Below are positions 51,094-61,404 of a stretch of 64,000 bases of DNA, piece after piece. Within the stretch, counting starts at the first letter, position 1, and each line of letters begins with the position of its first letter. Location: contig OZ023266.1 of NCBI GenBank assembly GCA_964006375.1, positions 67,175,403-67,239,402 on the forward strand, written 5' to 3'. Below the pieces are notes generated by a model. That model worked only from the letters and a program-made list of their open reading frames with translations. It ran no database searches and was not told the DNA's origin. Made by a program: the position numbers and the translations under genes. This DNA is from Tillus elongatus (lineage: Eukaryota > Arthropoda > Insecta > Coleoptera > Cleridae).

Positions 51094-51151
51094 GGGTATA
51101 CCATACTGATGATAGCTAATAAGCTTGAAACACGTGTATACGGTTGTATCC
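51094..51151 (+). ncRNA. Hammerhead ribozyme candidate, best-formed in the window
   Basis: The CTGATGA core is at 51106-51112, stem II TAGCT / AGCTT with loop AATA at 51113-51126, and GAAA at 51127-51130. A palindromic stem III (ACACGTGT) with a GTA cleavage triplet ends at 51138. Stem I pairs 51094-51105 with 51139-51151: about ten pairs including two G-U, one mismatch and one bulge. All invariant core bases are present. The minimal palindromic stem III is typical of Penelope-associated hammerheads, which are thought to act as dimers. Predicted cut after 51138. Confidence 0.65.
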
Positions 51152-51165
51152 TTGCGGGTTAACGC

Positions 51166-51170
<5 letters not shown>

Positions 51171-51236
<66 letters not shown>
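51171..51236. repeat. (TA)n microsatellite
   Basis: TA array between the hammerhead motif and the 28S fragment. Confidence 0.97.
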
Positions 51237-51540
<304 letters not shown>

Positions 51541-51629
51541 GTGGCCTCTCAGCGCACGGACCCCGATGGGTCTTTTGTGCATGACTCTTTTTTCTCATAG
51601 TTTCCCCTCTTTTTATAGTGTACTATCTT

Positions 51630-52475
51630 TTTGGGGGGCTATTTTAATAATAATACCCATTTCCTGAGAAGTTTAAGTCCTCTTTGTAAGGACTCCTCTG
51701 CACAGAGATTTATAGGAAGCAGTTCTGCTTGGAAAATGGTGAAACTTTTTCCTAGGGACTTAGCGTGTCTTAAGTTAGGTTTTCTTATTCGCAGCCCTGA
51801 TCCCTCCATTTGTCTGTATACCATACAGATGAGTTGCTTGTCAGTCTTTCTCGTTATCTGTCCTATGTTTGGCGATCACTTATAACCACGTTAAATGGAA
51901 TTATGATGTCGAGTTTAGTTGGCATTTGATCTCTTGGTTTGGCGAGTGACTCCAATGGAATAATTTCCAGGATCTTCCAGTGGCCCACCAAAAGTCTCCG
52001 GGTTTTGATTTATCTGCTTGAAATAATCTTGGGGCATTTAGTGCTGCTTCCCTCCACGCATATCTGCAGGGGAGTAAGATTTAGCATTGCTTCTATTGCA
52101 GGTATGGGGCATGACGCCATAGCTCCAGTTATACAAAGACAGATCAGCCTCTGTCATTTTTTTACAATTTGCTTTGTACCAAGGCTTGTTCCGTTTTTCG
52201 CCACCATACATATGCGATCACAGTTTGGTATATCCAATCAACCATCCTGTCATTCGGCCCCAATGGCTTTCCTACGAGTCTACGGCAAGAGCAGACCGCC
52301 GTTGTGGCTCTCGAAGAGTTTTGAGTGTGTGGTCCAGTTTAGTTTCTGGTCTAAGAACATGCATAAATATTTAACTTCATTGGAAAACTGTATCTGTGTT
52401 CCATTGAGAGTTGGAGCTCTTGAATTTAATTTTCTTCTGTTCGTGAATGTGACAGGAATTGTCTTGTGAAGATTT
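51630..52475 (-). pseudogene. LINE fragment: reverse transcriptase end and RNase H start
   Basis: The minus strand reads RAPTLNGTQIQFSNEVKYL, CMFLDQKLNWTTH, LICLCITGAMASCPIPAIEA and, after stops, KSFTIFQAELLPINLCAEES. These match the reverse transcriptase thumb and the first half of RNase H (IFQAE glutamate) of R1/I-type LINEs, the same blocks as at 24.2-24.9 kb and 58.7-59.5 kb. Multiple stops and no element ends. The 176-codon frame on the plus strand is its antisense shadow. Confidence 0.82.
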
Positions 52476-52479
52476 AGTA

Positions 52480-52525
52480 TGGAACGGTTTCGTCAAGTGA
52501 GAGCAGCAACAGTTAATGAAAAGTC
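52480..52525 (+). repeat. Direct repeat flanking a LINE fragment, right
   Basis: ATGGAACGGTTTCGTCAAGT with AGCAACAGTTAATGAAAAG. Too long for a LINE target duplication, so more likely part of another repeat that once surrounded the fragment. Confidence 0.6.
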
Positions 52526-53390
52526 TTGACTTTAGCGTGAAATGAGTCTGTCATTTATCTCATACTTAATTTGCATCGAACATTGTCTGTTATTTTTTAT
52601 CGAACCAAGATTACGCAGAAAAGTATTTTACTTAATCATGTTTTCGGTAAAATAACCTCTCTGTTATCGCACTAAATTGTTTTTTAATGAACCGTTGGTC
52701 ATTGAAAAAAGTTATAAAAATAACCAAAGCTCGGTAAAAGAAGTATAGTGGGTGGGATGTAAGAGAAATGCAAGCCTGCATTCCCAATTATAGATGAGGA
52801 TTCGCCAGTTGTTGCGAACGCCTTAATTGACCCAGAAGATTAATAAAATTGCACTTTAATTGTATAATAAATAACTCATTTAATGTCAGTGAAATATACT
52901 TTTAAATAGTAGATGAAACTTGTCTTGTCATGATAAAGAATTAAGTTATAATTGGCTTAAACCAGTGGAGGTCTAGCAGACACGCCCTAATAAATATCGT
53001 TTGTTACTAAGTGACCGATAAGAAACCGACAAGTGTACGTAGGTTCAGCCTTAACAATATTGGGTCACCTTCACCGATTAAAAACCTTAAATACTTTTAA
53101 AACGTATATCTGCATAGAAAACACGCTAGTGTGTCTTATTGCAAATCTGATGAAAATCGAATTAAAATTCTTTCAATGGTTGTAAATAATAGAAAACGCA
53201 TTTGCATTTGAATAGCCTTGGCATAATATGAGTCATTAGTACCGTGCGAGAGAGGAAAAAGAATAGATTGTTCTATAAAATGATAGCGGTTAGCGGTATA
53301 ATAACACAATCTGATGTAATATTCTCTGATAGCAATGTACTGTCAGAGTCGCATTCGAGAATTTCGTTGGCACTAGAGTTTAGAGTAATA
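52526..53390. other. AT-rich DNA, nothing recognised
   Basis: No supported feature. Confidence 0.5.
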
Positions 53391-53515
53391 TACAGGGTGT
53401 TTCAGTTTGTACCCGAATTGCTCTTATGGATCATTAGCGACATCGAGCTGATTCAGGGCTCCCACCTCAAAAGTAACTTCACTTTTCTTGAATTTTCACT
53501 CACTTGAATCAAATT
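53391..53515 (+). mobile_element. Solo mariner-type terminus
   Basis: TATACAGGGTGTTTCAGTTT looks like a Tc1/mariner end at a TA. No partner end or transposase was found nearby. Confidence 0.4.
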
Positions 53516-53663
53516 GAAAATTTCCGTGACCGAGGAAAGGCTTTTTTGGGCTTTACTAAAAAATAATTTACCAGATCAAGGAATTAAGTTACTAACTGTT
53601 AAAAAATACAAACCGACCAAATTTGTGGTACTAAGGCTTTCGCACTTGGTCGCACTGAAAAAA

Positions 53664-53990
53664 GCCTAGACGCAGAAAGTGCGTTATGGTAGCGAATATT
53701 CAGACAAATGTTTTTAATGTTATAAATGTTTTTTCAATGAAAGACAGCAAATTTGTGTATAAAGTATAACCTTTATAGTAGAAACCATGTACCACATTTA
53801 ATCCAAATTAACTTCATTGTTTAAAAATCTTCGGGACGCAGCAAGTGCTTTGTAGTAGTGAATTTTCGTAAGAATTGGACACTATTAGTAAGTTATATTA
53901 TGAAAACTAATTCTTTAAATTTAAATGGACCTTGGAGATCGGTTTTAGAGGTCCCAGTTAGCAATTACTTGAAGAAATTTTTATTTTGTA
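53664..53990 (+). mobile_element. Two consecutive family H 5'-end units, the second array-less
   Basis: CCTAGACGCAGAAAGTGCG at 53663 starts a short unit. TCGGGACGCAGCAAGTGC at 53831 starts a copy of the array-less derivative seen at 4053 (shared ATTGGACACTATTAGTAAG and GATCGGTTTTAGAGGTCC). Confidence 0.75.
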
Positions 53991-54289
53991 TGGCGCTATA
54001 AAATTATAATTTGGTAGAGAGATATGTAAGTACAGGAAGTTTCTTTGGTTCAAGATTGAAGATTAAGCTGAATGGGAAATTGAGTTATCGGATTTGAAAT
54101 ATTTTTATAAAAATTATCTACCATAACCTACTTGCTGCATTCAGACGCTTATCAACACTTATTTACTGTGGTTGTATCCACACTTTTTGAAAATGATGAA
54201 ATATTGTGAAACTGGCAAACAAGGCAACCCCAATTTCATTTTTGGAAAAATATTTTAAGGAAATGGGATAACAGTTTAAACATAAATTG

Positions 54290-54725
54290 AAAATCCTGGT
54301 TCGCTGCTTTGTCGCAAGGGTTCTCTTTCCTCTTCTGCGTGTCTACAATCACCCTCAATGCATAAACGAGAACAATGTAAACAAGAAAAAACGTCTTGGG
54401 AACACCCCGTAAGAAAGTTACGGGACCTGCGGGGAATATAGGGGTTCTGGGCGGAGTAAACAGGATTTGAAGGACGTATAGCTGAAAAATGGGATAAAAG
54501 CAGCCTATAGAGGTTCAACTAAGCTGTTTTTTCGCACTTTCCGCTCACATTTCCTTTTTATCTTCTTCCCCGCCCAGCACCCCTATTCACCCCTAGTCCC
54601 GTAACTTTCTTGGGGGCTGTGTGCAAGACATTTTTCTTGTGGTTTGTGCATCCAAAAGGAGATTTAAGCATGTTTCTGATTTTCTCTCTCTAAAAAGTCC
54701 CCGTGTGCTAATGTGAAAATTTCCC
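54290..54725. mobile_element. Second copy of the long-inverted-repeat transposon, eroded
   Basis: Shares with 9656-10297 the arm phrases CCCCGCCCAGCACCCCTATT, CATTTTTCTTGTGGTTTGTG and the end GCTAATGTGAAAATTTCCCG. The left arm is diverged (GGGTTCTGGGCGGAGTAAAC). It confirms this is a mobile family. Confidence 0.75.
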
Positions 54726-54764
54726 GAAAATTAAATTTTTATTTACAAAAGGAACGTACCTGCC

Positions 54765-54880
54765 AAATTATAAACGTGGCAGGTATTTTTCCTTATTAGT
54801 CGCTTGGATGATCCGCTTTAGTCAACTCAATCGAACCAGTTTCTGCAACCAAATAACAAACATGGCTTTTAAAACAAATT
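54765..54880 (+). repeat. Diverged family H core segment
   Basis: Matches 4436-4555 (TTATAAACGTGGCAGGTATT equivalents). Confidence 0.5.
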
Positions 54881-54940
54881 TGTCGTTGCCTGTAAAGCTT
54901 ATTGTGTTATTTTTCAAATTTAGTACCCAAGCTGCTTTTA

Positions 54941-55353
54941 TACAGGGTCGCTGATAAGTCTGGAAACGGTCGATTATCCGGGAAAATATACAAGGTGTCG
55001 AAAAAAGTTTTATACAAAAGTTTTTGGGTTCTTCAATGTCTACTAGACGGTGATAATTTTATTTATACAGGGTTGGTCATACAGGCGTGGCACACCAATA
55101 TTAATTTTTTTTTAATGGAACACCCTATATATTATTCGATATTTCAATCCTTCCTTTAATTTTGAGCAACATTTATGAGAAGCATAATGTACCTAAACTC
55201 AATCGTTTCCGGGTAAAAAAATAAATAAAAATAAACGCTACTGTTTTTAAAATCTATTGGATGAAGAACAAAAATAAATGAAAAGTAGAATATCTCTTGA
55301 AAACAATCTGTGAGTGTGAAAAGAACCGGTTGCGATGTTTTTAACATTGTTTG
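54941..55353 (+). repeat. Long terminal inverted repeat, left
   Basis: 413 bp, inverse of 56602-57014. It contains an internal pair of mariner-like ends (TACAGGGTTGG at 55066 and ACACCCTATA ending 55129). Confidence 0.93.
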
Positions 55354-55501
55354 GAATCGCAAGATAAGATAAGATGCCCATAAGAAACGCAGTATTATTC
55401 TTTTGTTTTAAAATGTTTCCAGGACCACGAATGTCAAACATTCATTCAGTGTCAACAGTTTTGAAACATTAGTAATTTAGTGTCAACAGTTTTTGTGCAA
55501 A

Positions 55502-56596
55502 ATGGCAAGTTTAAGTGAAACCGAACGTATCGAAATTTTAATGATGATAGGGTACGGTGATAGAACACGAAGTTTTGCTCAAGTGGTGATTATGTTCAAT
55601 GAGTTGCATCCTGAGCGGGAATCGATCTCCAAATCCACAGTTTCGAAAACTTTGCATCGTTTTCACGAAACTGGCGGTATCAAGGATAAACCTAGAACTG
55701 GAAGGCCAGTAACCGTTACAAATGAAGAAAATTCTTTGAATGTAATATTGGATGTGGTGGAAAATCCGAAAACTTCGGCACAGCAATTGGCTTTAAATCA
55801 CAATATGAGTCGATATTCAATTCAAAAGATTACGAAGCGGGAAAAGTTCCGTCCATATAAAATTCATTTATTGCAAGAACTGAGTGAAGACGATTTTGAT
55901 CGCAGAATCGAGTTCTGTGAACTTATTATGGAGAAGTTACGCCAAAATTTTAACTTTGCCAACCACATTTTGTTTTCCGACGAATCTACATTTTGTTTGA
56001 ATGGACAAGTCAACCGACACAACTGTAGGTACTGGTCAGACGAAAACCCACATTGGATGGAACAAATTCACACCCAAAGACCGCAAAAAGTAAATGTTTG
56101 GTGTGCTATTATTGGTGGACATATCATAGGACCTTATTTTATACACGGTAATTTGAACTCTGCTCGATATTTGACACTTTTGCAAGAATCAATTGTTCCA
56201 GACGTTAGTCGATTATTTCCGAACAATAACGACCCAAATCTACCAGCGGAAGAAATATGGTTTCAGCAGGATGGGGCACCCCCTAATTTTGGAATTGAGG
56301 TACGGGAATATCTGAATCAAACCTTTCCTGGCAGATGGATAGGGCGCAGGGGAACTATTGAATGGCCAGCTAGGTCTCCCGACATGACGCCGCTTGACTT
56401 TTTTTTGTGGGGTCATGTAAAAAATTTAATTTACCAAAATAGACCGCAGAATATTGAAGAGTTGCAAGCAAGGATTGTGCATGAAATTAATAACATTCCT
56501 CAAAACGCTCTTGTAAATGCAGTGCAATGTTTTGTTAAGCGAATTCATTATTGTCAGGAGGTCAATGGAGAACACTTTGAACATCTTATAAAATAG
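55502..56596 (+). CDS. Mariner-type (IS630/Tc1/mariner superfamily) transposase, intact
   Basis: 364 residues, uninterrupted. The enzyme would bind the element's inverted repeats and cut and rejoin DNA at TA sites in the nucleus. The N-terminal half has two helix-turn-helix regions (about residues 5-55 and 75-125) joined by TGRPV (66-70), an AT-hook-like linker. The catalytic half has LFSDEST with Asp160, NCRYWSDENPHW, KVNVWCAIIGG, FQQDGAP with Asp257 and WPARSPDMTPLDFFLW with Asp294. By my count 36 residues separate the last two aspartates, against 34 in classical mariner. The C-terminus has the usual GEHFEHLI. I chose the ATG at 55502 because MASLSETERIEIL begins the conserved first helix. 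An in-frame TTG lies three codons upstream. The ORF starts about 150 bp inside the left repeat and stops 5 bp before the right one. Confidence 0.93.
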   Translation: MASLSETERIEILMMIGYGDRTRSFAQVVIMFNELHPERESISKSTVSKTLHRFHETGGIKDKPRTGRPVTVTNEENSLNVILDVVENPKTSAQQLALNHNMSRYSIQKITKREKFRPYKIHLLQELSEDDFDRRIEFCELIMEKLRQNFNFANHILFSDESTFCLNGQVNRHNCRYWSDENPHWMEQIHTQRPQKVNVWCAIIGGHIIGPYFIHGNLNSARYLTLLQESIVPDVSRLFPNNNDPNLPAEEIWFQQDGAPPNFGIEVREYLNQTFPGRWIGRRGTIEWPARSPDMTPLDFFLWGHVKNLIYQNRPQNIEELQARIVHEINNIPQNALVNAVQCFVKRIHYCQEVNGEHFEHLIK

Positions 56597-56601
56597 GATT
56601 T

Positions 56602-57014
56602 CAAACAATGTTAAAAACATCGCAACCGGTTCTTTTCACGCTCACAGATTGTTTTCAAGAGATATTCTACTTTTCATTTATTTTTGTTCTTCATCCAATA
56701 GATTTTAAAAACAATAGCGTTTATTTTTATTTATTTTTTTACCCGGAAACGATTGAGTTTATGTACATCATGCTTCTGATAAATGTTGCTCAAAATTAAG
56801 AGAAGGATTGAAATATCGAATAATATATAGGGTGTTCCATTAAAAAAAAATTAATATTGGTGTGCCACGCCTGTATGACCAACCCTGTATAAATGAAATT
56901 ATCACCGCCTAGTAGACATTGAAGAACCCAAAAACTTTTGTATAAAACTTTTTTCGACACCTTGTATATTTTCCCGGATAATCGACCGTTTCCAGACTTA
57001 TCAGCGACCCTGTA
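56602..57014 (-). repeat. Long terminal inverted repeat, right
   Basis: 413 bp, starts 5 bp after the transposase stop codon and ends GCGACCCTGTA. Confidence 0.93.
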
Positions 57015-57084
57015 TAGGTTTTAGTATGTATCAAAACTGAAGATTCTAATTTAATGGAAAATTGAATTATCACCATTTGAAATA

Positions 57085-57125
57085 TTTGCGCGAAAATTCG
57101 CTACCATAACGCATTTGATGTACCT
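57085..57125 (-). mobile_element. Family H 5'-end scrap
   Basis: AAAATTCGCTACCATAACGC then ATTTGATGTACC. Confidence 0.6.
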
Positions 57126-58635
57126 AAATTCTTTTTAACACGTATTTAGTATTGCTATATCCGGTTAACATTATAAACATTTCCCGCGAGTTTTTAAATC
57201 ACATAGTGCGCCACCGTTGACAGCTCAGATGTCAGCTGTCTTGGGCATTGGTTCTGCGCAAGCCCGGCGACCCCGATTGTGAAGGACGGTGAATGAAGAT
57301 CGTCAATCGTTCTATTCGTTAACAAACACCGACTCGAGTGCCTCGCTGTGCACGCCGCTCCGTCTTGTATATCTATTCTTCTTAGGTATAAGTAATGTAA
57401 TTAGAGTAAATGTTTATACATATTCTACATAAATCCAAATTGCTTTAATTCGATATTCGATACAGTCCACTAAATCAATCTAAAACCAGCCAAGTAAATC
57501 AATTCAACGGCACCAACGCCGTAACCTCCAGTATCCTTACTTTTTGAAAATGCAATAAATAAATATAAACAATACAAAATTTTAAAATTAAAAAGAATTT
57601 ACACTGAACGTCTACTTATAGGTATAATTTAAACTACTGTATGATATTATGTAGCTTCATTTACGACACATTTTCCATACACTACATTAAAAGTAAATAA
57701 AGACTTAAAGTAAACAATAAGTACCTTATTCTAAGGTACTAGCGGATTAACGGAGTCGATTTAGAGGTTGTCTTCTTTGTTTATGACGCCTGTAAACAAA
57801 TAATAACCTTGAATCCGCCTGCTGTCTGCTGTCAGTTGGTAAAATAACAAATGACCCTGATATATCAGTCTGACCTTGTCTAACATTATAGGCGCCCATT
57901 TAGGGTAATTTCAGGGCATATCGTAAATTATTTATTTTTTATTTACTTATAACTCAAGATATATGAAACCAATTGATTTCCAATATCGAAGGTGCGATTA
58001 CTTATACGATATCTACGTGGGTGAAAAGTTTTAGTTTGATATTTCTAGTAATTTAAAACATATTGCGTTTTCAAACAGTTTTTCGCATTTTTTCTAAAAG
58101 TATTCGAGTGTCAAAACTGTCTAACGAACTCATCCAAGCTATAACTAAAATTAATGTTCTAACAATAAAAATTACATTGCTAAAAATTCAATTTAATTCA
58201 AATTAAATACAAGGGTTGGGATTTAGCACTTACATTTGGCAGGGTGTGAAATATACAAATAAAAATTCAGAGTACAATAAAATAGATTTATCAAAAATTA
58301 TCACAGTTATATAATGCTGCTTGCTCCGAACTTGCTTGCTCGCGTATCGGAAATCAGTTTGTAAAGACTTCTTATCTCGAAAAAACTTCAAGCAATCAAC
58401 CTTCTGTGATACATTTTTGCATACATTTTTCCATGAAATTTGCAAGAATTCTGCCAAGGAATCCTTTTACTGGTTATATGATGGTGATGTAAACAAAATC
58501 TTTACTTATCTCAAACTAACATGACACAATTGTTGGACATTTCAGTTGAAATTTTGCGGGAATCGAAATTTTAATTTACATTTTCTAATTAAACAAGACA
58601 CTCCGTAATGTGTAATTTCTTCATCATTATTACTT
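57126..58635. other. Unassigned DNA; GC-richer stretch at 57205-57380
   Basis: The stretch with GTTGACAGCTCAGATGTCAG (57230-57249; GACAGCTCAGATGTCAGCTGTC is partly palindromic) and CACGCCGCTCCGTCTTG could be a solo LTR or promoter region. I found no TG...CA boundaries with a matching target duplication. The rest shows nothing recognisable. Confidence 0.35.
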
Positions 58636-58639
58636 GCGA

Positions 58640-59700
58640 CCACTGTCCAGCTTTCCTCGCTAATGCATCGATTAACACATAAATGCTTCGATTTCCATGT
58701 TTCCCCCATCAGGCTCTGTACCAATATGGTGGAAACATGACGACCACGAATGTATGACCACACTATCTTTATACAGCCACTGTAATACTGACTGACTGTC
58801 TAAAAGAATGTAGATCTTTCTCTTTCTGAGCCTTCTTTGTATGCACTCTTGTGCACACAGATATGTAGCAAGCATTTCTGCTTGGAAGATGGTTGGACTT
58901 TTTCCGGGGGTCTTTGCGAGTCTTAAGTTAGGTCCTGTGTACCATACAGATGGGTTGTTCGTCAGACTTTTACTATCTCTGTCACATGCTTGGCGGTCAT
59001 TTATGACTACGTCGAATGGAACTATAATGTCCAGCTTAGCTGGCATTTGGTCTGTTGGTTTGGCGAGTGACTCCAATGGAATAACTTCCAGGAGATTCAA
59101 GTGGCCAACCAAGTCTCCTGGGTAGAATTTCTATTGAGGCACTTAATACTACTTCCCCCTTCACGGATATTTGCAGTGGAGTAATATTCAGCATTGCCTC
59201 TATTGCAATTTGCTTTGTGTTGAAGCTTGTTCAGTTTTCCGTTACTGTAGATGCCTATGTGACCATGGGTTTAACCACAGTTTGGTATATCCGATATACC
59301 ATCCTGGGATTCAGTCCCCATGTCTTTCCTACAAGTCCACGGCAAGTCCGTATTGTCACTGTGGCTCTCGAAAGAGTTTTTTTCAAGTGTGTGTTCGATC
59401 CAGTTAAGTTTTTGTTATAAGAAGATGCCTAAACAGTTAACTTCACTGGAAAATTGTGTCCCATTCAGAGCAGGAGCTTTTAAATTAAGTTTACTTCTGT
59501 TCGTGAATGGGACAATAACTGTCTTATGATCCTCTGTCTCACACCAGTTCTTTAATATATTTAGGGCTGTTTGCATTAAGCTCTATATTACAGCATCATG
59601 CGTGTCCTTTACTGTCATGATAATATCATCTGTGTATCCTTGGACTCTGAATCCTGTTCCGCTCAATGTAGTCATGAGGTTACTACGTGAATGGTAAGTA
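58640..59700 (-). pseudogene. LINE fragment: reverse transcriptase to RNase H
   Basis: The minus strand reads GYTDDIIM (the YxDD active site, near 59630), then after stops the thumb region, MVGHLNLLEVIPLESLAKPT (59112 downward), VWYTGPNLRLAKTPG and KSPTIFQAEMLATYLCAQEC. RKIYILLDSQSVLQWL, with the RNase H Glu and second Asp, follows. The first RNase H Asp is replaced (YTGPN). It is the same element type as at 51630-52475; the shared block GTTTGGCGAGTGACTCCAAT is nearly identical. The 146-codon frame at 58672-59112 is its best-preserved part. Confidence 0.85.
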
Positions 59701-60045
59701 TTGAACTGTTAGTATTGGGTACAGTTGTATTTGGGAAAAGTGGAAAACCGACTCCTGTTGAAGCAATAGTAAGTTGCAGTTTAAATAAAAAAACGATGAT
59801 ATGTTAAGAACAAAATGCATTAAAAAAACAATTATTTGAAAGTAGATGGTTAAAGTTGACCGGTCTGGGAATTTAAAAAAAAACAAATAATTTTTGTCCG
59901 GAACTTTACCATCAAATTGTATACAAAATAGTGCTGCAAATTGAACCGTAAACTCCAGATAGCTATGATAATCTCCTCAGAAATACATTCTCATAAAATG
60001 AATTTACGGTCCATGACTTCACAACAATGAAAATATTCGTATTCA
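59701..60045. other. AT-rich DNA, nothing recognised
   Basis: No supported feature. Confidence 0.5.
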
Positions 60046-60230
60046 TGTACCCTTAAACTTCTGAAACGTTATATTACTCGAGTTTTAACGAAACAATATC
60101 AATTTTCACCTAATCACCCCTCCTTTATCCACTACCCCATTCGTTCGAAAGTTATTGCGCCTACTAACAGACAGACGTATAGGCCGACAGACCGACCGAC
60201 CGACGGCCAAAAAATTCGTTACTATATTAA
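60046..60230 (+). repeat. Dispersed repeat R2, copy 1
   Basis: Holds CTTCTGAAACGTTATATTAC, CCCATTCGTTCGAAAGTTAT and ACAGACAGACG, with a (GACC)n-like end. The order recurs at 60375-60560. Confidence 0.65.
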
Positions 60231-60374
60231 GTTTTCTATATGTTTTGAGACTTTCTACGTCGTTTTAGCAAAAAAAATCGAAATTTCTGTCACCAATATT
60301 TCACCCCCAGACATTCAACCCCTAATTAAATTTCAGCACAGAATACCAGATGTTTGATGAAATTGAATGTTTTC

Positions 60375-60560
60375 TAATAAACAAACTCTAAAACGTTATA
60401 TTACTAAAGTTTGAACGAAAAAATGACAATTTTCACCAGATCACCTATCAGCTATCCCCTATCCCATTTGTCGGGTGCTAACTGTATCCCAAATTTGAAG
60501 ATAATATCTCCATTCGTTCTAAAGTTATCGTGGCTACAAACAGACAGACCGACAGACAAT
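60375..60560 (+). repeat. Dispersed repeat R2, copy 2
   Basis: CTCTAAAACGTTATATTACT, CCATTCGTTCTAAAGTTATC and AACAGACAGACCGACAGACA, in the order of copy 1. The phrase type (condition, then AAAGTTAT, then CAGACAGACA) is widespread in arthropod repeats. Confidence 0.65.
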
Positions 60561-61199
60561 GTTTAAGCGAACAAACATTTTTGAAATTTTTGTCGCAGAT
60601 GCCATACTTTCACACGTATTGACGATGTGGAACTAAAAATAATGTTTCAAGAAAAAAGCTAAAATAACTAGGTTATTTATTATCTGCCTGGGAAATAATT
60701 TATTAAACTTTATATTTGCTAACCGAAGAAATAATTACTCGACATTCACCTTCAAATGATAAATGAATTATTGTTGTTTCTATAACAATGCAATACTCAA
60801 GGTGAAAAATTAATACTTTACATGTAACTAAACACTTATACTGTATTTTCCAGTGACTTACCAAAAAATCTATATCAAGACAACATCATGCTTGCTGAAG
60901 ATTATCTGTTTCAAAGTAACAATGGAATAGCGGAAATCAGATATACACGCTAGTTAAACCAGAAAGTATACACAATACTGTTAAAAAAACATTTTTTAGT
61001 AAATGCATCACTTGCTTAGATTATGATCTAATCATCCTGTGAAAAAACGTGTTAAAAAGCAAAATATAACACTATCGAATGAAATATGCCAAAATATTTA
61101 AAATATAAAACCACAACTGTAATGTCAAAATAAATGTGCAAATGTTTTGTAACTGACTTCTGACCTACAAAAGATGTGCGAGATACAAAAATAGTGTAG
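60561..61199. other. AT-rich DNA, nothing recognised
   Basis: No supported feature. Confidence 0.5.
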
Positions 61200-61319
61200 A
61201 GAAAATTTTTATTTACCTCAAAAAAATTCGGTAATAGAGAGGTATGGATGGTGAGACTGCAAAAATGTCTTCAAATGAACGCGACTTAGGACCTCTGGAA
61301 CCCCAAACCAACGGGCGTT

Positions 61320-61402
<83 letters not shown>
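61200..61402 (-). mobile_element. Family H 3' end with TA array
   Basis: Decayed hairpin, GAGAGGTATGGATGGTGAGA, AATGAACGCGACTTAGGACC and a TA array at 61321-61402; nothing of the core follows. Confidence 0.8.
61321..61402. repeat. (TA)n microsatellite
   Basis: TA array of the 3'-end copy. Confidence 0.97.

Positions 61403-61404
<2 letters not shown>

Larger units (their letters stand above)
54941..57014 (+). mobile_element. Complete mariner-type transposon with 413-bp inverted repeats
   Basis: Both ends read TACAGGGTCGCTGATAAGTC inward, in a TATA context. Either TA or TATA may be the duplicated target; if CAGGG is the first element base, the element is 54943-57012. The inverted repeats are equal in length (413 bp each) and differ at only a few positions where I compared them. 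They enclose one intact transposase gene. Equal, near-identical repeats and an unbroken gene mark a young, possibly still mobile element. Confidence 0.93.

Noticed and set aside
51939..52469. 176-codon plus-strand frame
   Set aside because: It is the antisense of a LINE reverse transcriptase/RNase H fragment readable on the minus strand.
57205..57560. Solo LTR of a Gypsy- or BEL-type retrotransposon
   Set aside because: GC-richer and LTR-like in feel, but no TG...CA ends with target duplication and no primer-binding site could be shown.
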